NCBI GenBank assembly: GCA_021396245.1
Contig: WNYE01000005.1
Coordinates: 124,001 to 188,000 of the forward strand
Length of the DNA: 64,000 nt
Origin: Sporothrix humicola
Taxonomy: Eukaryota; Ascomycota; Sordariomycetes; Ophiostomatales; Ophiostomataceae
Reading direction: 5' to 3'
Shown: positions 33,613-44,769 of the stretch, in pieces
Layout: each line of letters starts with the position of its first letter
Position numbering within the stretch: the first letter of the stretch is position 1
Notes under the pieces: generated by a model
What the model saw: the letters and a program-made list of their open reading frames with translations, nothing else
What the model was told of the DNA's origin: nothing
The model's database searches: none
Translations under genes and position numbers: made by a program

Positions 33613-35469
33613 ATGAAGTTATCCCTCGCCTCCCTCTTATCGCTGAGCCTCCTCCGTGGAGTGGCTGCTCTGTCGCCGGCCGAGTGGCGCAAGCAGTCGA
33701 TTTACTTCCTGCTGACCGACCGTTTTGGCCGCACCGACAACAGCACAACGGCCACATGCGACACCAATGCCCGCCTCTACTGCGGCGGCAGCTGGCAGGG
33801 CGTGATCAACCACCTGGACTACATCCAGGGCATGGGCTTCACGGCCATCTGGATCACACCCGTGACGGGCCAGTTCTACGAGTCTACGGGCGACGGCACG
33901 TCGTATCACGGGTACTGGCAGCAGGACATTAACTCGCTGAACCCCAACTACGGCACGGCTGACGACCTCAAGGCGCTGTCGGCCGCGCTGCACAAGCGCG
34001 GCATGTACCTGATGGTCGACGTCGTGGCCAACCACATGGGCTATGACGGCGCCGGTCCCAACGTGGACTACAGCGTGTTCTCGCCGTTCAACAGCCAGAG
34101 CTACTTCCACTCGTACTGTGAGATCACCAACTATGACGACCAGTCGAATGTTGAGAACTGCTGGCTGGGCGACACGACAGTTTCGCTGCCCGACCTCAAC
34201 ACGTCGCTCCAGAGCGTGCAGACGCTGTGGTACGACTGGGTCAAGGGCCTAGTCGGCGACTACAGCATTGACGGCCTGCGCATCGACACGGTCAAGCATG
34301 TCCAGCAGGACTTTTGGCCCGGTTACAATGACGCCGCCGGTGTGTACTGTGTCGGCGAGGTGTTTGACGGCGACCCGGCGTACACCTGCCCCTACCAAGA
34401 CAAGCTGGACGGCGTCCTGAACTACCCGCTGTACTATCCGCTGCTGGCAGCATTCAAGTCGGCGTCGTCCGGCAGCATGTCGGCCCTCTACAGCATGGTC
34501 GGCCAGGTCGCGAGTGCGTGTGCCGACCCAACGCTACTTGGAAACTTTATCGAGAACCACGACAACCCGCGGTTTGCGTCGTACACGAGCGACTTTGCCC
34601 TTGCCCAAAACGCCTTGTCGTTCCTGTTTTTGGCCGACGGCATTCCGATCGTATATGCCGGCCAGGAGCAGCACTACAGTGGCGGCAGCGACCCAGCCAA
34701 CCGCGAGGCCACGTGGCTGTCGGGCTACAACCAAGATTCGACGCTGTACAAGCATATTGCCAAGACAAACGCGATCCGCAGTCTTCTTGTCAGTGCATCG
34801 TCTGGCAGCTGGGTCACGTCGGCCAACAAGGCCGTGTACCAGGACAGCACGACGATCGGCATGGTCAAGGGCGGAGTTCTGACGGTGGTGAGCAACCTGG
34901 GCTCGTCAGGACCGTCATACACGTCGACCGTGACGGGCACGGGATTTACGGCCGGTTCTTCGTATGTCGAACTGTACTCATGCTCTACTCTGACTGTCGC
35001 CAGCGACGGCAGTGTTCCGGTCCCCATGTCCGGTGGTCAGCCGCGCGTGCTTGTGCCGGCATCGTGGGCCTCGGGCAGCAGCCTGTGCTCTGGATCCGGG
35101 ACGGGAACGACCACTTCGCCTGCAACAACGACGACTGGCTCCTGCACGGCCGCCACAGCTCTGTCAGTTGTGTTTGACGAGCTTGTCACGACTACGTACG
35201 GAGAGAACGTGTTTTTGTCTGGCTCCATTTCGCAACTTGGCAGCTGGAACACGGCCAATGCGGTTGCGTTGAGCTCCAGCTCCTACACCTCGTCCAATCC
35301 TCTGTGGGCTGTGACCGTCAGCCTTCCCGTCGGCACATCGTTTCAATACAAGTTCATCAAGAAGGAGAGCGATGGCAGTGTTGTGTGGGAGAGCGACCCG
35401 GACCGGTCGTACACGGTGCCGTCGGGATGTTCCGGATCATACGTGACAGTGTCGGACAGCTGGAGATGA
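33613..35469 (+). CDS. Secreted alpha-amylase, GH13_5 with C-terminal CBM20
   Basis: Endo-acting enzyme cleaving internal alpha-1,4 bonds of starch. 618 residues, intronless. Signal peptide about 1-19 (MKLSLASLLSLSLLRGVAA). GH13 conserved regions: VDVVANHMG, GLRIDTVKHV (nucleophile Asp), YCVGEVFDGD (acid/base Glu) and FIENHDNPR (third Asp). The TAKA-amylase hallmarks QSIYFLLTDRFGR and YCGGSWQGVI are also present. The catalytic part ends near residue 495. A short Gly/Thr/Ser linker joins a CBM20 (about 515-618) with GENVFLSGSISQLGSW and WESDPDRSYTVP. The frame is open upstream, but the signal peptide fixes the ATG at 33613, which follows GTCAAC. Most TAKA-type fungal amylases lack a CBM20, so this is one of the longer raw-starch-binding forms. 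It is paired head-to-head with the glucoamylase. Confidence 0.96.
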   Translation: MKLSLASLLSLSLLRGVAALSPAEWRKQSIYFLLTDRFGRTDNSTTATCDTNARLYCGGSWQGVINHLDYIQGMGFTAIWITPVTGQFYESTGDGTSYHGYWQQDINSLNPNYGTADDLKALSAALHKRGMYLMVDVVANHMGYDGAGPNVDYSVFSPFNSQSYFHSYCEITNYDDQSNVENCWLGDTTVSLPDLNTSLQSVQTLWYDWVKGLVGDYSIDGLRIDTVKHVQQDFWPGYNDAAGVYCVGEVFDGDPAYTCPYQDKLDGVLNYPLYYPLLAAFKSASSGSMSALYSMVGQVASACADPTLLGNFIENHDNPRFASYTSDFALAQNALSFLFLADGIPIVYAGQEQHYSGGSDPANREATWLSGYNQDSTLYKHIAKTNAIRSLLVSASSGSWVTSANKAVYQDSTTIGMVKGGVLTVVSNLGSSGPSYTSTVTGTGFTAGSSYVELYSCSTLTVASDGSVPVPMSGGQPRVLVPASWASGSSLCSGSGTGTTTSPATTTTGSCTAATALSVVFDELVTTTYGENVFLSGSISQLGSWNTANAVALSSSSYTSSNPLWAVTVSLPVGTSFQYKFIKKESDGSVVWESDPDRSYTVPSGCSGSYVTVSDSWR

Positions 35470-35607
35470 GCGAAGAGGTTGTTTATTTGACATGATTGTC
35501 ACGATGTTTGTTCTCTTCTCTGTTTATATTTTACTCCATTTCTTGTATCTAGTTTCTCTCACTGTATATACACGACAGAATATTATATTCGTTCACCCCC
35601 TGCAGAC

Positions 35608-36551
35608 TCAAGCATAGCCCAGGTTCCAAAAGTTGTTGAGATTTGCCTCGGAGTCGGCATCAACATACGGATGTGCCGGCCGGAAGGTGACGCTGCTGCC
35701 GTGTATCTCGGCCAATCCGCCCGACGGCTCGCTGCCCGTCAGAATCTCGTCCACGCCTTTCGTGAGCGTCGACATGGGTGTCATGACCATCTTTGAGAAG
35801 AGGTCCTTGCTGGGCGCAATGTTGGTTTCCAAAACGGCCGGTGCCAGGCCAAAGATTTCAATCGACGCCTTTTGCAGCGGCAGAGCCATGGCCCGCACGA
35901 GGCCAATAACACCGTTCTTGCTGGCGGCATAGACGGGCGCGACCGGGAAGGGGTACAGGCCGGCATTGGATGCCGTGCAGATGATGCGGCCGCGGGACGG
36001 CGCGCTGCGTTGGCCATAGACGGCCGGCGCATTCTTCTTCATATAATGTGTGGCCAGTTTGACAGCTGCGAATCGGTCAGTGCTGTGTATTTAGCGCCAT
36101 CATGGCCTGGCCATCCACTAAGCGGCGATTCCCCGCACTACTCTCTGAACTCACTAAAAATGGTGCCGACCAAATTCACATTCAACGTTCGCATCGATGG
36201 TTCCGAGGGCTCGCCGGCTTCGTCCTTGACGGCCTCGGCGACCAGCGGCGACTCGCCGCCCTCAGAAATGCCGGCGTTGGCCATGACGACGTCGATGCGG
36301 TTGCCGCAGCTGTTGTAGATCTGCTTGAACGCGGCCGCCTGGCTGGCCCACGATGCGACGTCGCATTCGAGGAACGAGACAGAGCTGCCGGACTTGACGG
36401 CCTGCAGCTCGGCAACAACTTCGTCGCCGCTCTTCTTGTTGACGTCAAGCACGGCCACGTGGCCGTACTTTTGGTCGACAAAGTAGCGCGCCATGGCCCG
36501 GCCGATGCCGCTGGCGCCGCCCGTGACGACGGCCACGCGAGATGTGTTCAT
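35608..36551 (-). CDS. Short-chain dehydrogenase/reductase (classical SDR, 15-PGDH-like)
   Basis: NAD(P)-dependent oxidoreductase of unknown substrate. Two exons on the minus strand: 36155-36551 and 35608-36065. The 89-base intron has donor GTGAGT, CTGAC branch and CGCAG acceptor, giving GTIFTVKLATHYMK across the joint. 284 residues. Cofactor motif TGGASGIG near the N-terminus; acidic residue after beta-2 (AVLDVNKK) favours NAD. VMANAG replaces NNAG. Active site: Ser in ICTASNAG and YAASK (Tyr-xxx-Lys). The stop lies only 139 bases from the alpha-amylase stop, so the two genes are convergent. Confidence 0.9.
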
Positions 36552-38369
36552 TGTATGGGGGAGGAGGTGTCGTGAGGAAGTGGGAATGTCTTCAAGAAAG
36601 TCTTTGGAATCGTCTGTCGAAGTGGTGATGTTGGACTGTCGGTGCAAATTGGAAGGAGCAGATGTAAGTATTAAAGAAATTCAAAGAGGAAAGAGGAAGG
36701 AGACGACGGGACAGGCGGCCTTTTCAACACTACGAAGCTGTCCCGCTCAGACTCATTTCTCCTTTTCTCAACATCGGAATCGTCGTGTGGTGGAGAGTCC
36801 CCGCGTTTTTGATCCCCCAAATTTTAGAGCGCGTTGTTGGTGTGGACTTGGTGCTTCTTTGGCGCATTTTGGTACGTTTTTGTCATTTCTCTGTCATCGG
36901 TTCGGTTCCTTCTCTGGCAGCAAAATGGCTCCCGAACAGAGTCACGCTAGTGGGCGTGTAAGTGGTTTTGTGGGGCACCCCGAAATGGCTATTTACACTA
37001 TTATTTTCTGGTACGAATAAGTCAACGCCAAATTGCCATGCACTGTTCTTGCACGTAAAGAGCTGGTGCTTTACGAAACTTACGGAATAACTAGTAGAGC
37101 ATTGATTGTAAATGTAGAAGTCAATAATGATGTTGTTTCCAAAGCTTACGAACTTACAAAGCGTCACTTTAGTAGCACACGACCTCGTCACTGTCGCAGA
37201 GATGAAAAATATATTTGAGATAGAAACAAGGCCGGCATATACCGTCTATGTCAGGCCCTATTACCAATTATACGTCGATATCAGTCACAGCGGCATACTT
37301 CCGTCGCCAGTTATGCGAACGTCCATCCACGTGCGTCCCAGTGACGCGGATTAAAATAGGGTAAGATGGGACACTGTCACCACAGCATCAATGGACCCAT
37401 CACGATAATATCCGACGGAACAGCTGCCAGTCCGTTTTAGTGTCTCTCAGTCAGTCTTCTACATCAACACATTTGCAGCCCAAAACAGTTCTAGATCTTT
37501 GCTAAGCTTATCGCTGATGTCTTGTCAGATAAGAGACGAAGCTGAGATGCCATAATGCGGGGGAGGTGGAGACAAGAGCCATGACGCAGATATGTGCGGA
37601 GACTACACTGAGTAAATGTGGCAGGAGTATTGTCGGAGAATCTAAAGCTGTTCTACAGGAAGAATTATTCAAAGGCTGTTCAAATTTGTATGAATCAGAA
37701 TTCAAGGGGTATTTATGAACCAACATACGCAGTACGTGGAATTCACCAGACTAGCCATTCATATTTCCATCGAGCCACTTTGCCCCTCCACAAACTTCCC
37801 CAGACCTGACTAGTTAGCCAGCCGGGTCGATTTTAGTCGTATTTTGGTCTGTTGTTCCCCCATTCTCGCGAGGATTTCATTACCCGCAGAAGCTGTAGTG
37901 TATGGTCCGCCCCCATCTTGCTGTCCCAGCGGCCTTTATGACTTCCGGCGCCCGCACTTGCGTCTCTGGAACCCTCGAAATGGCCCTTTTGAAAACCCCC
38001 CTTGGACGACCCACATCCGATCCGGCCTTCCCCAGATTGGATGGAGGTTGTATTGCTTCGCATGTCAGGCGACCCCATATTTTAGTTCTCCGCGTTTTGC
38101 CCAGGAGCTCCGTAGGAAGTAAACTATCCGCCCAGGGTTGGGGAACGGACATACAATCGTAGCTTCCACTTCTTCAACAAGAGGGGTTGTTGTCCCTGTA
38201 GATCGTATATAATATGTGTTCCCTTGTACGGCGCACAATGTCAGACTTGCACTACTATTGTGTGTTGTCAACTCTCCAAATAATCGTGGCGTCACCACGA
38301 TCTTCCTGAATCCGATCAAAACAAGCCCCGTTCCAACCTAACCCTACCTGTCTCTCGATCACAACAATC
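36552..38369. other. Divergent promoter region between two SDR genes
   Basis: 1.8 kb between opposite-facing starts. The open frames at 37.83-38.32 kb on both strands are mutually overlapping and have no recognised motif. AT-rich patches lie at 37.0-37.4 kb. TATAATATG at about 38207-38215 could serve the plus-strand gene. Confidence 0.45.
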
Positions 38370-39406
38370 ATGGCCGACGTCTCCTACTCGGACGAAGACC
38401 TGGTCAAGGCCAAGGGCAAGGTTATTGTCCTGACGGGTGAGTACATTGTATCTCGTGATTATCATCACACCACCCGCTAACGTCTGCAGGCGGCGCTCAG
38501 GGCATTGGTGGTGCTTTCGTCAAGATCGCCTACACGGCCGGCGCCCACCTGTTTGTCGGCGACTGGGACATTGAAAAGGGCAACGCGCTCGCCGACTCGC
38601 TGCGCAACGACGCCGCCGCCTCGGCCAACGGCGGCACCGTCGTCTTCCAAAAGGTCGACGTCACCGACTACAAGTCGCAGCTTTCGCTCTTCGAGGCCGC
38701 CGTCGCCAAGCACGGCTACATTGACACGGCCGTGCCCTTTGCCGCCGGCGCCGAGCCGCGCGGCTTCTTTGAGCCCGAGACCCTGACGATCGAGTCGCTG
38801 CAAACCGAGCCGACGGCCATCAAGAGCCGCCTCGAGCTCAACGTGCTCAGTGTCGTGTACTTTTGCCGTATCGCCCTCGCGTACATGCGCAACCCCGACC
38901 CGGACGCCGCCCAAAAGGTCTACGACGCCAAGCAGCCCATGCCCAAGAGCATCGTCCTGCTGGCGTCACTCGCCGGCATCTCCCAGAACCCGGGCGTGCC
39001 CATCTACATTACGAGCAAGCACGCCGTCATGGGACTGCTGCGGTCCTTTGCGCCCTATGCGCCCGTGCGCTACAACGTGCGCATCAACGCCATGTGCCCG
39101 TCGGCGACCAACACGCGCATGATCGACAGCCTGACGGAGTCGTGGGTCGCGGCCGGCCTGCCCATGAACCAGCCCGAGGACGTCGCCCGGTACGTGCTGC
39201 TGTGCGCTACGGACGAGCACCGCAACGGCAACGCTATTTACATCTCGGGCGGCAAGGGCGTCGACATCGAGGACGGCTATGTGCGCACAATGCCCGTGTG
39301 GATGGGTCTGCAGCACACCATCGATCTGCAGGCAAGCCGTGAGTTCTGTGGCCTGGGCGACGGCTGGGTCGAGACAACGACGAGCGTGGGCGAGAACACA
39401 AAGTGA
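38370..39406 (+). CDS. Short-chain dehydrogenase/reductase
   Basis: Two exons: 38370-38436 and 38490-39406. The 53-base intron has donor GTGAGT, GCTAAC branch and CTGCAG acceptor and splits the glycine-rich motif, which becomes VLTGGAQGIGGAF when joined. 327 residues. Adenine-pocket DVTD is present (VDVTD). The active-site Ser lies in VLLASLAGI and the catalytic pair is YITSK. The NNAG-like motif is replaced by VPFAAGAEP, a deviation from the norm that may affect the fold around beta-4. A C-terminal extension of ~50 residues (GGKGVDIEDGYVRTMPVW and beyond) follows the usual core. The substrate is unknown. The product is only distantly similar to the SDR at 35.6 kb, so this is not a recent tandem duplication. 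Confidence 0.9.
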
Positions 39407-39635
39407 GGCTGTAAGAGAGGTAACGGTCCATGAAATCTGTACATAGTTAGGAAGTGAAAGATGCATCCAAACAAACGAATAATGAAACGTTTAAAATCAA
39501 ATCAAGTCATTGCAAATGTATTGGATTGTGAAAGTCGTACGACGTGGGGTATATGTAAAGAGAAACGCCATGACATAAAATATTGCCAGAAATTGTAGCT
39601 TTTGTTTGTGAAAACGTATATGGCTAGACACTTGC

Positions 39636-42600
39636 CTATGCCATGTTCTGCAGCGCCGAGATGTGCAGGTACGAGTCAACGTAGAGCCGGTTCTCCACTG
39701 CAAACGCCATGCCCGGCTTCACCTTGAACATGCCGTTGGGGCCCATCACAAACCGGTCTTCGCCCACGGCCACCCGCAGCTTGCCTGCCGCGAGCATGCA
39801 GATCCGCGTCGCGTTGCCGTCCGCCTCAAAAGACACCGTCTGGCCCGGCCGCACCACCTCCACGCGATACGACATGTTGTGGTCGATCTGCACCATCTGC
39901 TTGGACGTCAGGTACGCGTTCGAAAAGGCAATGTTCTCGTTGCTCGACTGCGTCTGCACCCGCCCCGGCGCCACTTCCCAGTCCTCCATCTCCAGCGCCT
40001 CGGGCCCCAGTTGTGCTACATTACCAGCCGACATGAGGGCCGAGTTGTGGTGGCCGTTGGCTCCGCGCGACGACGTGGTTGTCGTGGTTCGGCTCAGTGC
40101 TAGGGCTGTCGTTGTCGACGCCGACAGTATCCGTTTTGGCGCGGCTGGAGCTTGAGGTTGAGGGGTCAACGAGTCCTTGTCGGTAATCCGTCTTGACCGG
40201 CGCTGGTGGAGCGCTTCGCGCAACGAGGGAAACCCATAGTCTCGGTGGGTGTCGGTCTGGTCGCGCCGACTTCCTCCTCGGGCCGCCAGAGGTTCGTTAT
40301 CACTCGACGCTGGGCTTCCTGCCTCGCCTTCTCCGTTTCTTTCGCCTGATCTTTCGCCTCTGTGGGAACTAGCACCATTCAAAATCAAAACAGAGCTGTC
40401 GTCGCCGTCGCCGTCGGCGTTCACAACAGCACCATCCCTGTCGTGCTTGGACTTTGGAGTCCTTCGCTCACGCCGCGCAAAGTCGCCCATAGTTGCTAAC
40501 AACCGCATCTGGGCGGTCCATTGACCGAAATGGCCCGAACGAGCGTAGCGGTACGCCGTGTCGTAGTTGAGGTCCGGGAACAGCTTGGCAAACCGTGGCC
40601 GGAAGATATGCTGCAGGCTGCATGGGATGTTCTTCTTTCGCTCCACGCAGTTGGCACACTTGCTAAAAGCAACGTTCATGTCCGCGTTGCCTTTGCTGCT
40701 CGTAATGACGCACCCCTCAAACAGGCCCTGGCCTGACTTGCAGTGGTCACACGGCTCAGGCACGAAGTCGCCACTGATTTGGATCAGCACCGCCGCAACG
40801 CTCATAGAACCCAGCACGCCATCTCGTGCGGCATTCTGACGCTGTTCGTTCCACTTGAGGTCGCGCACCCTCGGTGCCTCCAGAAACAACTTGCTATACC
40901 CAGTGGTTGGAAGCACAGGCCGGCGCAGGGCGTGTGCCAAGAACGGTTGGATGTATTCCCACGTAGCCTGGCGATTAACAGGCAGCGGCTTTGCAAAATC
41001 ATCCTTTCCTGGAGCAGGAAGATCGTCTCTCTCACGCGTGGCTGCAGCATCGCCATTCTTTTTGGATTGGACGGATTTGACGAATTGGACGGGTTGGGCA
41101 CTCTTGGCCTGGCCGTTTTGCACAGGGTACTGAAGTGCAGCAGACGAGGTCCTGTCCCCTGCTCGCCTCTGTGGTGCAAGAGGCTCCAGCTCGTCAGGCG
41201 ATCGTTTGATTGCCGATACGATGATTGGCCGCATCATGCCGTGCTTGCCAACTTTGGACAAGGTGCCGTCTCCGTTGTCGTTGAACAACGTCTCTCGGTG
41301 TTTTCTCGTAAAATGGCCACCGAGATTCTTGACTGCTTGGAGAAGATTCTGGCAGTCTCGAACAGGACAAACCCAAGGCAAAGATGGATCGGTCGTGCTC
41401 AGCTTGTAGCCATCCGGGAGGAGAGCTCCATATGCGATGTCACCGTCCATGGTTGTTGCGTATTCGCGGCCGGACGGCGAGACAAGCAGTTCTTTTCTCG
41501 GGACTTGGGACTTGCCGCGTCTGCCACTGGCTTTTTCGTGCATGAGGGTCGCTAATTGACGGCCGCGTTCTTTGGCCCTTTTTCTCAAGGAGTCTTTTTT
41601 GGCCAGCAGGTTCGCTTTGGACGCAACCAACCTTCGGATCGCCTTAGGGACACGGGGTTCAGCGAGCCGTTCAACATCCGAGGATGCTTTTTGCGAAATA
41701 ACGCGTGCCCCATGTCTTTCGGATGACTGCTTCAACCGTATAACTTCCGACAAGGTCCCGTCCAGGTTGTCGTTAAAGTTTGTCGCCCTATGTGCTTTCT
41801 AGAATCAAGCAGCAGTTAGAGTCTTGTAACACAGGACTAGACAAATAAATGCGAGATCTCCCTCCCTTAACGTACCGAGAAATGACCGCCCATACTAATC
41901 AACTCAGGGAACAATCTACGGCAAGACCGTATTGGGCAAATCCAAGGCGTCACGCGGTCAGACCATTTTTTGTACCCGTCCGGAATGAGAGCACCAAAGG
42001 TGCCGTGCTGGTCTCCGTTTTCATCTAATAAAAAAGTCAAAAGATCAGCAAACGATATTCATCGGATATTGGTGGGATAAAATGCCCGGGCAATATTACC
42101 TATGAATTTGTTGTAGGGTTTGCCGCTTGGGGTGCTGTAGAGTGTTACCGGTGCATCAGACGTTGAGATGGCTGCAGCCTCTTCGTCTCTAACGTCATCG
42201 GTAATATTAGGATCTTCCTCGTCAGGTACAAAGCCAGCGTCTGACAAGGTTTCATCGTTGTTGATTGGGCTACCGTTGTCGTTATCGTCAACCTCATCGT
42301 CGTCGTCGTCGTCCTCTTCTTCGTCGTATTCTTCTTCTTCTTCCTCTTCCTCCTCTCCCTCTTCTTCGTCGTCCGTAACTATAACAGGATTAACCGTGTT
42401 ACCAATGTCTTCGATATCACTGCCAGAAGAATCTGAAGAGTCCTCTTCTTCGTCTGGTGAGTCTTCTGGGCCGGATGACAACGATATCGTCAGTACGGCG
42501 GGTTCTTTGACGGCATTGTCAGAAGTGTCGAGACTGGTGGTGGGCTTGGCACGCTTCTGCGCCGACTGCGTGAGATCCACAACCGACTCCATGCGGCGCT

Positions 42601-43819
42601 TGGTGCCGTTAACTTGCCCATTCGAGATCACTGCTGCAGGAGAAGGCTGTGGTGGTCTGTTGAGGCGGGGCGGGGAAATCGTCGCTCTGGGGAGTATGTC
42701 ACTTTCGATTGACGCTAGCTTTGGGCTCGTCTGCGCTAACCTCGACGGTGGTTGCTGGGGCGGCTGCGTCTTGATGGCGAAGGTGTCTTTGAACGGAGTC
42801 GACCATTTGCCAGTCGGTGTATGATTCGACGTGCCCAGTGGCGTGGGTGTTCTAGACCCACCATTCATGTGAAGTGCCGTCGGCGACAGCACACTTGGCC
42901 GCCCGGTGCGCTTCATCTTATATGCCGGGCGCGGTGCGGACTGACCAGTGGAGCCGGGGGTAGAGGAAAGGAGAGAGGATGTTCTTGTGGACGGCTCGGT
43001 TTTGATCGAAGAAGCCGGCGATATATCGACGGTCTGGTCGGGAGAGGGTATAGCAGCTGTAGGCGGCTTTGGAGATAGCGATGTTACGCCGTTGGTCGGA
43101 GGCCTTGCCGGCAGCGCAGCAGGGATCGTAGCGGCCGACGTGGTCGAGACGGGAGGCGTCGGTAACGTGTGGGGTGTTCGAATTGGCGTGGCCGCCCCAT
43201 TGGTCGCCGGAGGTCGTGTTTTGCCAGTAACAATCACGTCTTTGAAGAGAGATGAGGTCGATTTGGCACCGCCAAGTCCATTTGGACGCCCATTCACAGC
43301 TTCAGACGGCAAAGATACGCGTTTTTGCGTATGGTTGTGGGGAGTTTGTTTTGGAGTGGGTGGCCCGGTTGTCGTTGATGTTGTTGTTTTGTTCCCAGCA
43401 GAGCCAGGCGTCGAAAGACGATTTACGATTGCCTGCGTTTGAGCTTCCGTAGACTGCTCTGCGGAACGCATTGCAGGCTTCTGCATATTCCCAGCTGCAG
43501 ACTGTTGTATTGGACGGGTTGCAGGTGCAAGTGTTTGGTCTGTTGGAGGCTGTCTCGTTGGACGGCTCGCGGTTATTGTAGGGGTCGACGCGATCGGAGG
43601 GGCTGGCTTGGGGGCCACTTTCGAAGGCGTTGTCGAGGACGTCGTGCCTCGCCGGTCGCTCAGGGCTGGGAGTATGCTGTCAATTGACACCGCAGGAGCA
43701 GCTGCCGTCGCTGTCTGAGCCGGTGGCGTTCGCCGCGTTTGCCCCGAAGACCGGCCGGGGGTCGAACTGTGTTGTTTATCCACCTCCAGCTGGACACTTC
43801 CCGCCGAGGGCGTCGCCAT
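39636..43819 (-). CDS. Large protein with two zinc-finger repeats, cysteine module and cupin-like C-terminus
   Basis: Three exons on the minus strand: 42100-43819, 41876-42024 and 39636-41798; introns of 75 and 77 bases with GTAATA/TTAG and GTACGT/CTAG borders, phase consistent. 1343 residues. 1-~570: disordered Ser/Thr/Pro-rich, ending in a poly-Glu/Asp block. Then two copies of a ~80-residue unit (GALIPDGYK..., GALLPDGYK...), each with Cx4Cx12Hx4H: Cys603/608-His621/626 and Cys767/772-His785/790. Around 973-1016: CxxC-x9-C-x17-CxxC-x8-C, recalling DUF3716. The last ~90 residues (RPGQTVSFEADG ... MGPNGMFKVKPGMAFAVEN) look like a cupin of the CENP-C/Mif2 kind. This suggests a nuclear, DNA- or chromatin-binding protein. 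Function unknown; domain names are from memory. The joining of the exons is supported by the repeat unit spanning both introns. Confidence 0.78.
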
Positions 43820-44769
43820 TGTGAACCGGCAATGGTAGAAGACGGCCTTTGATCTGACGATTTGAAGCGGCGACGCAGCTCAACGGGGAGCGCGGAACGT
43901 GCAGGCGTGGAGCGTGGGGTGTGGGTTGCCAAAACGTGACAAAAGTGAGACCGGTGATGGGCGCGACTGCAAAACAAAACGCGATGGCCGCTCTTTACCG
44001 TGAACGCCGATTGAGCCTGACCCCTGAGCCTAGGCCCTGTTCGCTCCTCCTTTCTGCGCTCAGCCGTCCATTGGTTAGCGTTGATGTTGTGGGGGCAAGC
44101 ACTCCCTACAAAAGTCAATGTTTACCAAAAACAGTCACGTGTTGCATCAAGAAACAACGTTCAACGTCGTTATTGTTCTTATTTGGAAATTTTGAAGCTG
44201 TTTTCGAGAGTTTCCTGTGTAGCATATCGTTTTAATAAATTCAGAGTAGTTTCTTTTGTTTTTTTATACAAAATTAACTCATTTTTTACTTTCCGTTCGT
44301 TTCACGTTCTAATGTGTTTAGGCGACAACTATCCATTTCTTTTTCTTTGTTTACAACTAATATGTTTGTGAAAATTTTTTATTGAATAAACTTCCCATGA
44401 AAATTAAGTACGAAAAATTAAATCGAAAGACTCATTTTCTTCATACGTCTGTAAATTAAAAACATACAAGACCAAACGCTGTTTGTTATCCTCAAGCAAA
44501 CGAGAACAACAACGAGTGAATCATGTGAGGCGCCACGGTCGCCCCTTCCATTTTAACTTGGTTTGCTATGAAGCCAGTCGCTCCTTCCGTATTCGTTTGT
44601 TGGTTGTTTATGTTCTTACGTTAAATTTGATCCATGGCCTTCTCTGACTTTCTTTACACTTTTTTACTTCCATGACCCGACTCCTGTTCTTACTTCCTTC
44701 ACAACTCTTCTTTGACCACGCCTCGAATATCACCATCTCAACATTTGTGGTCATCTTCCCATATCCACG
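43820..44769. other. Divergent promoter region, AT-rich centre
   Basis: 950 bases between opposite-facing genes. The segment 44220-44470 is strongly AT-rich with short homopolymers. The last 150 bases before the plus-strand ATG at 44770 are pyrimidine-rich (ACTTCCTTCACAACTC and similar). No gene is seen. Confidence 0.5.
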
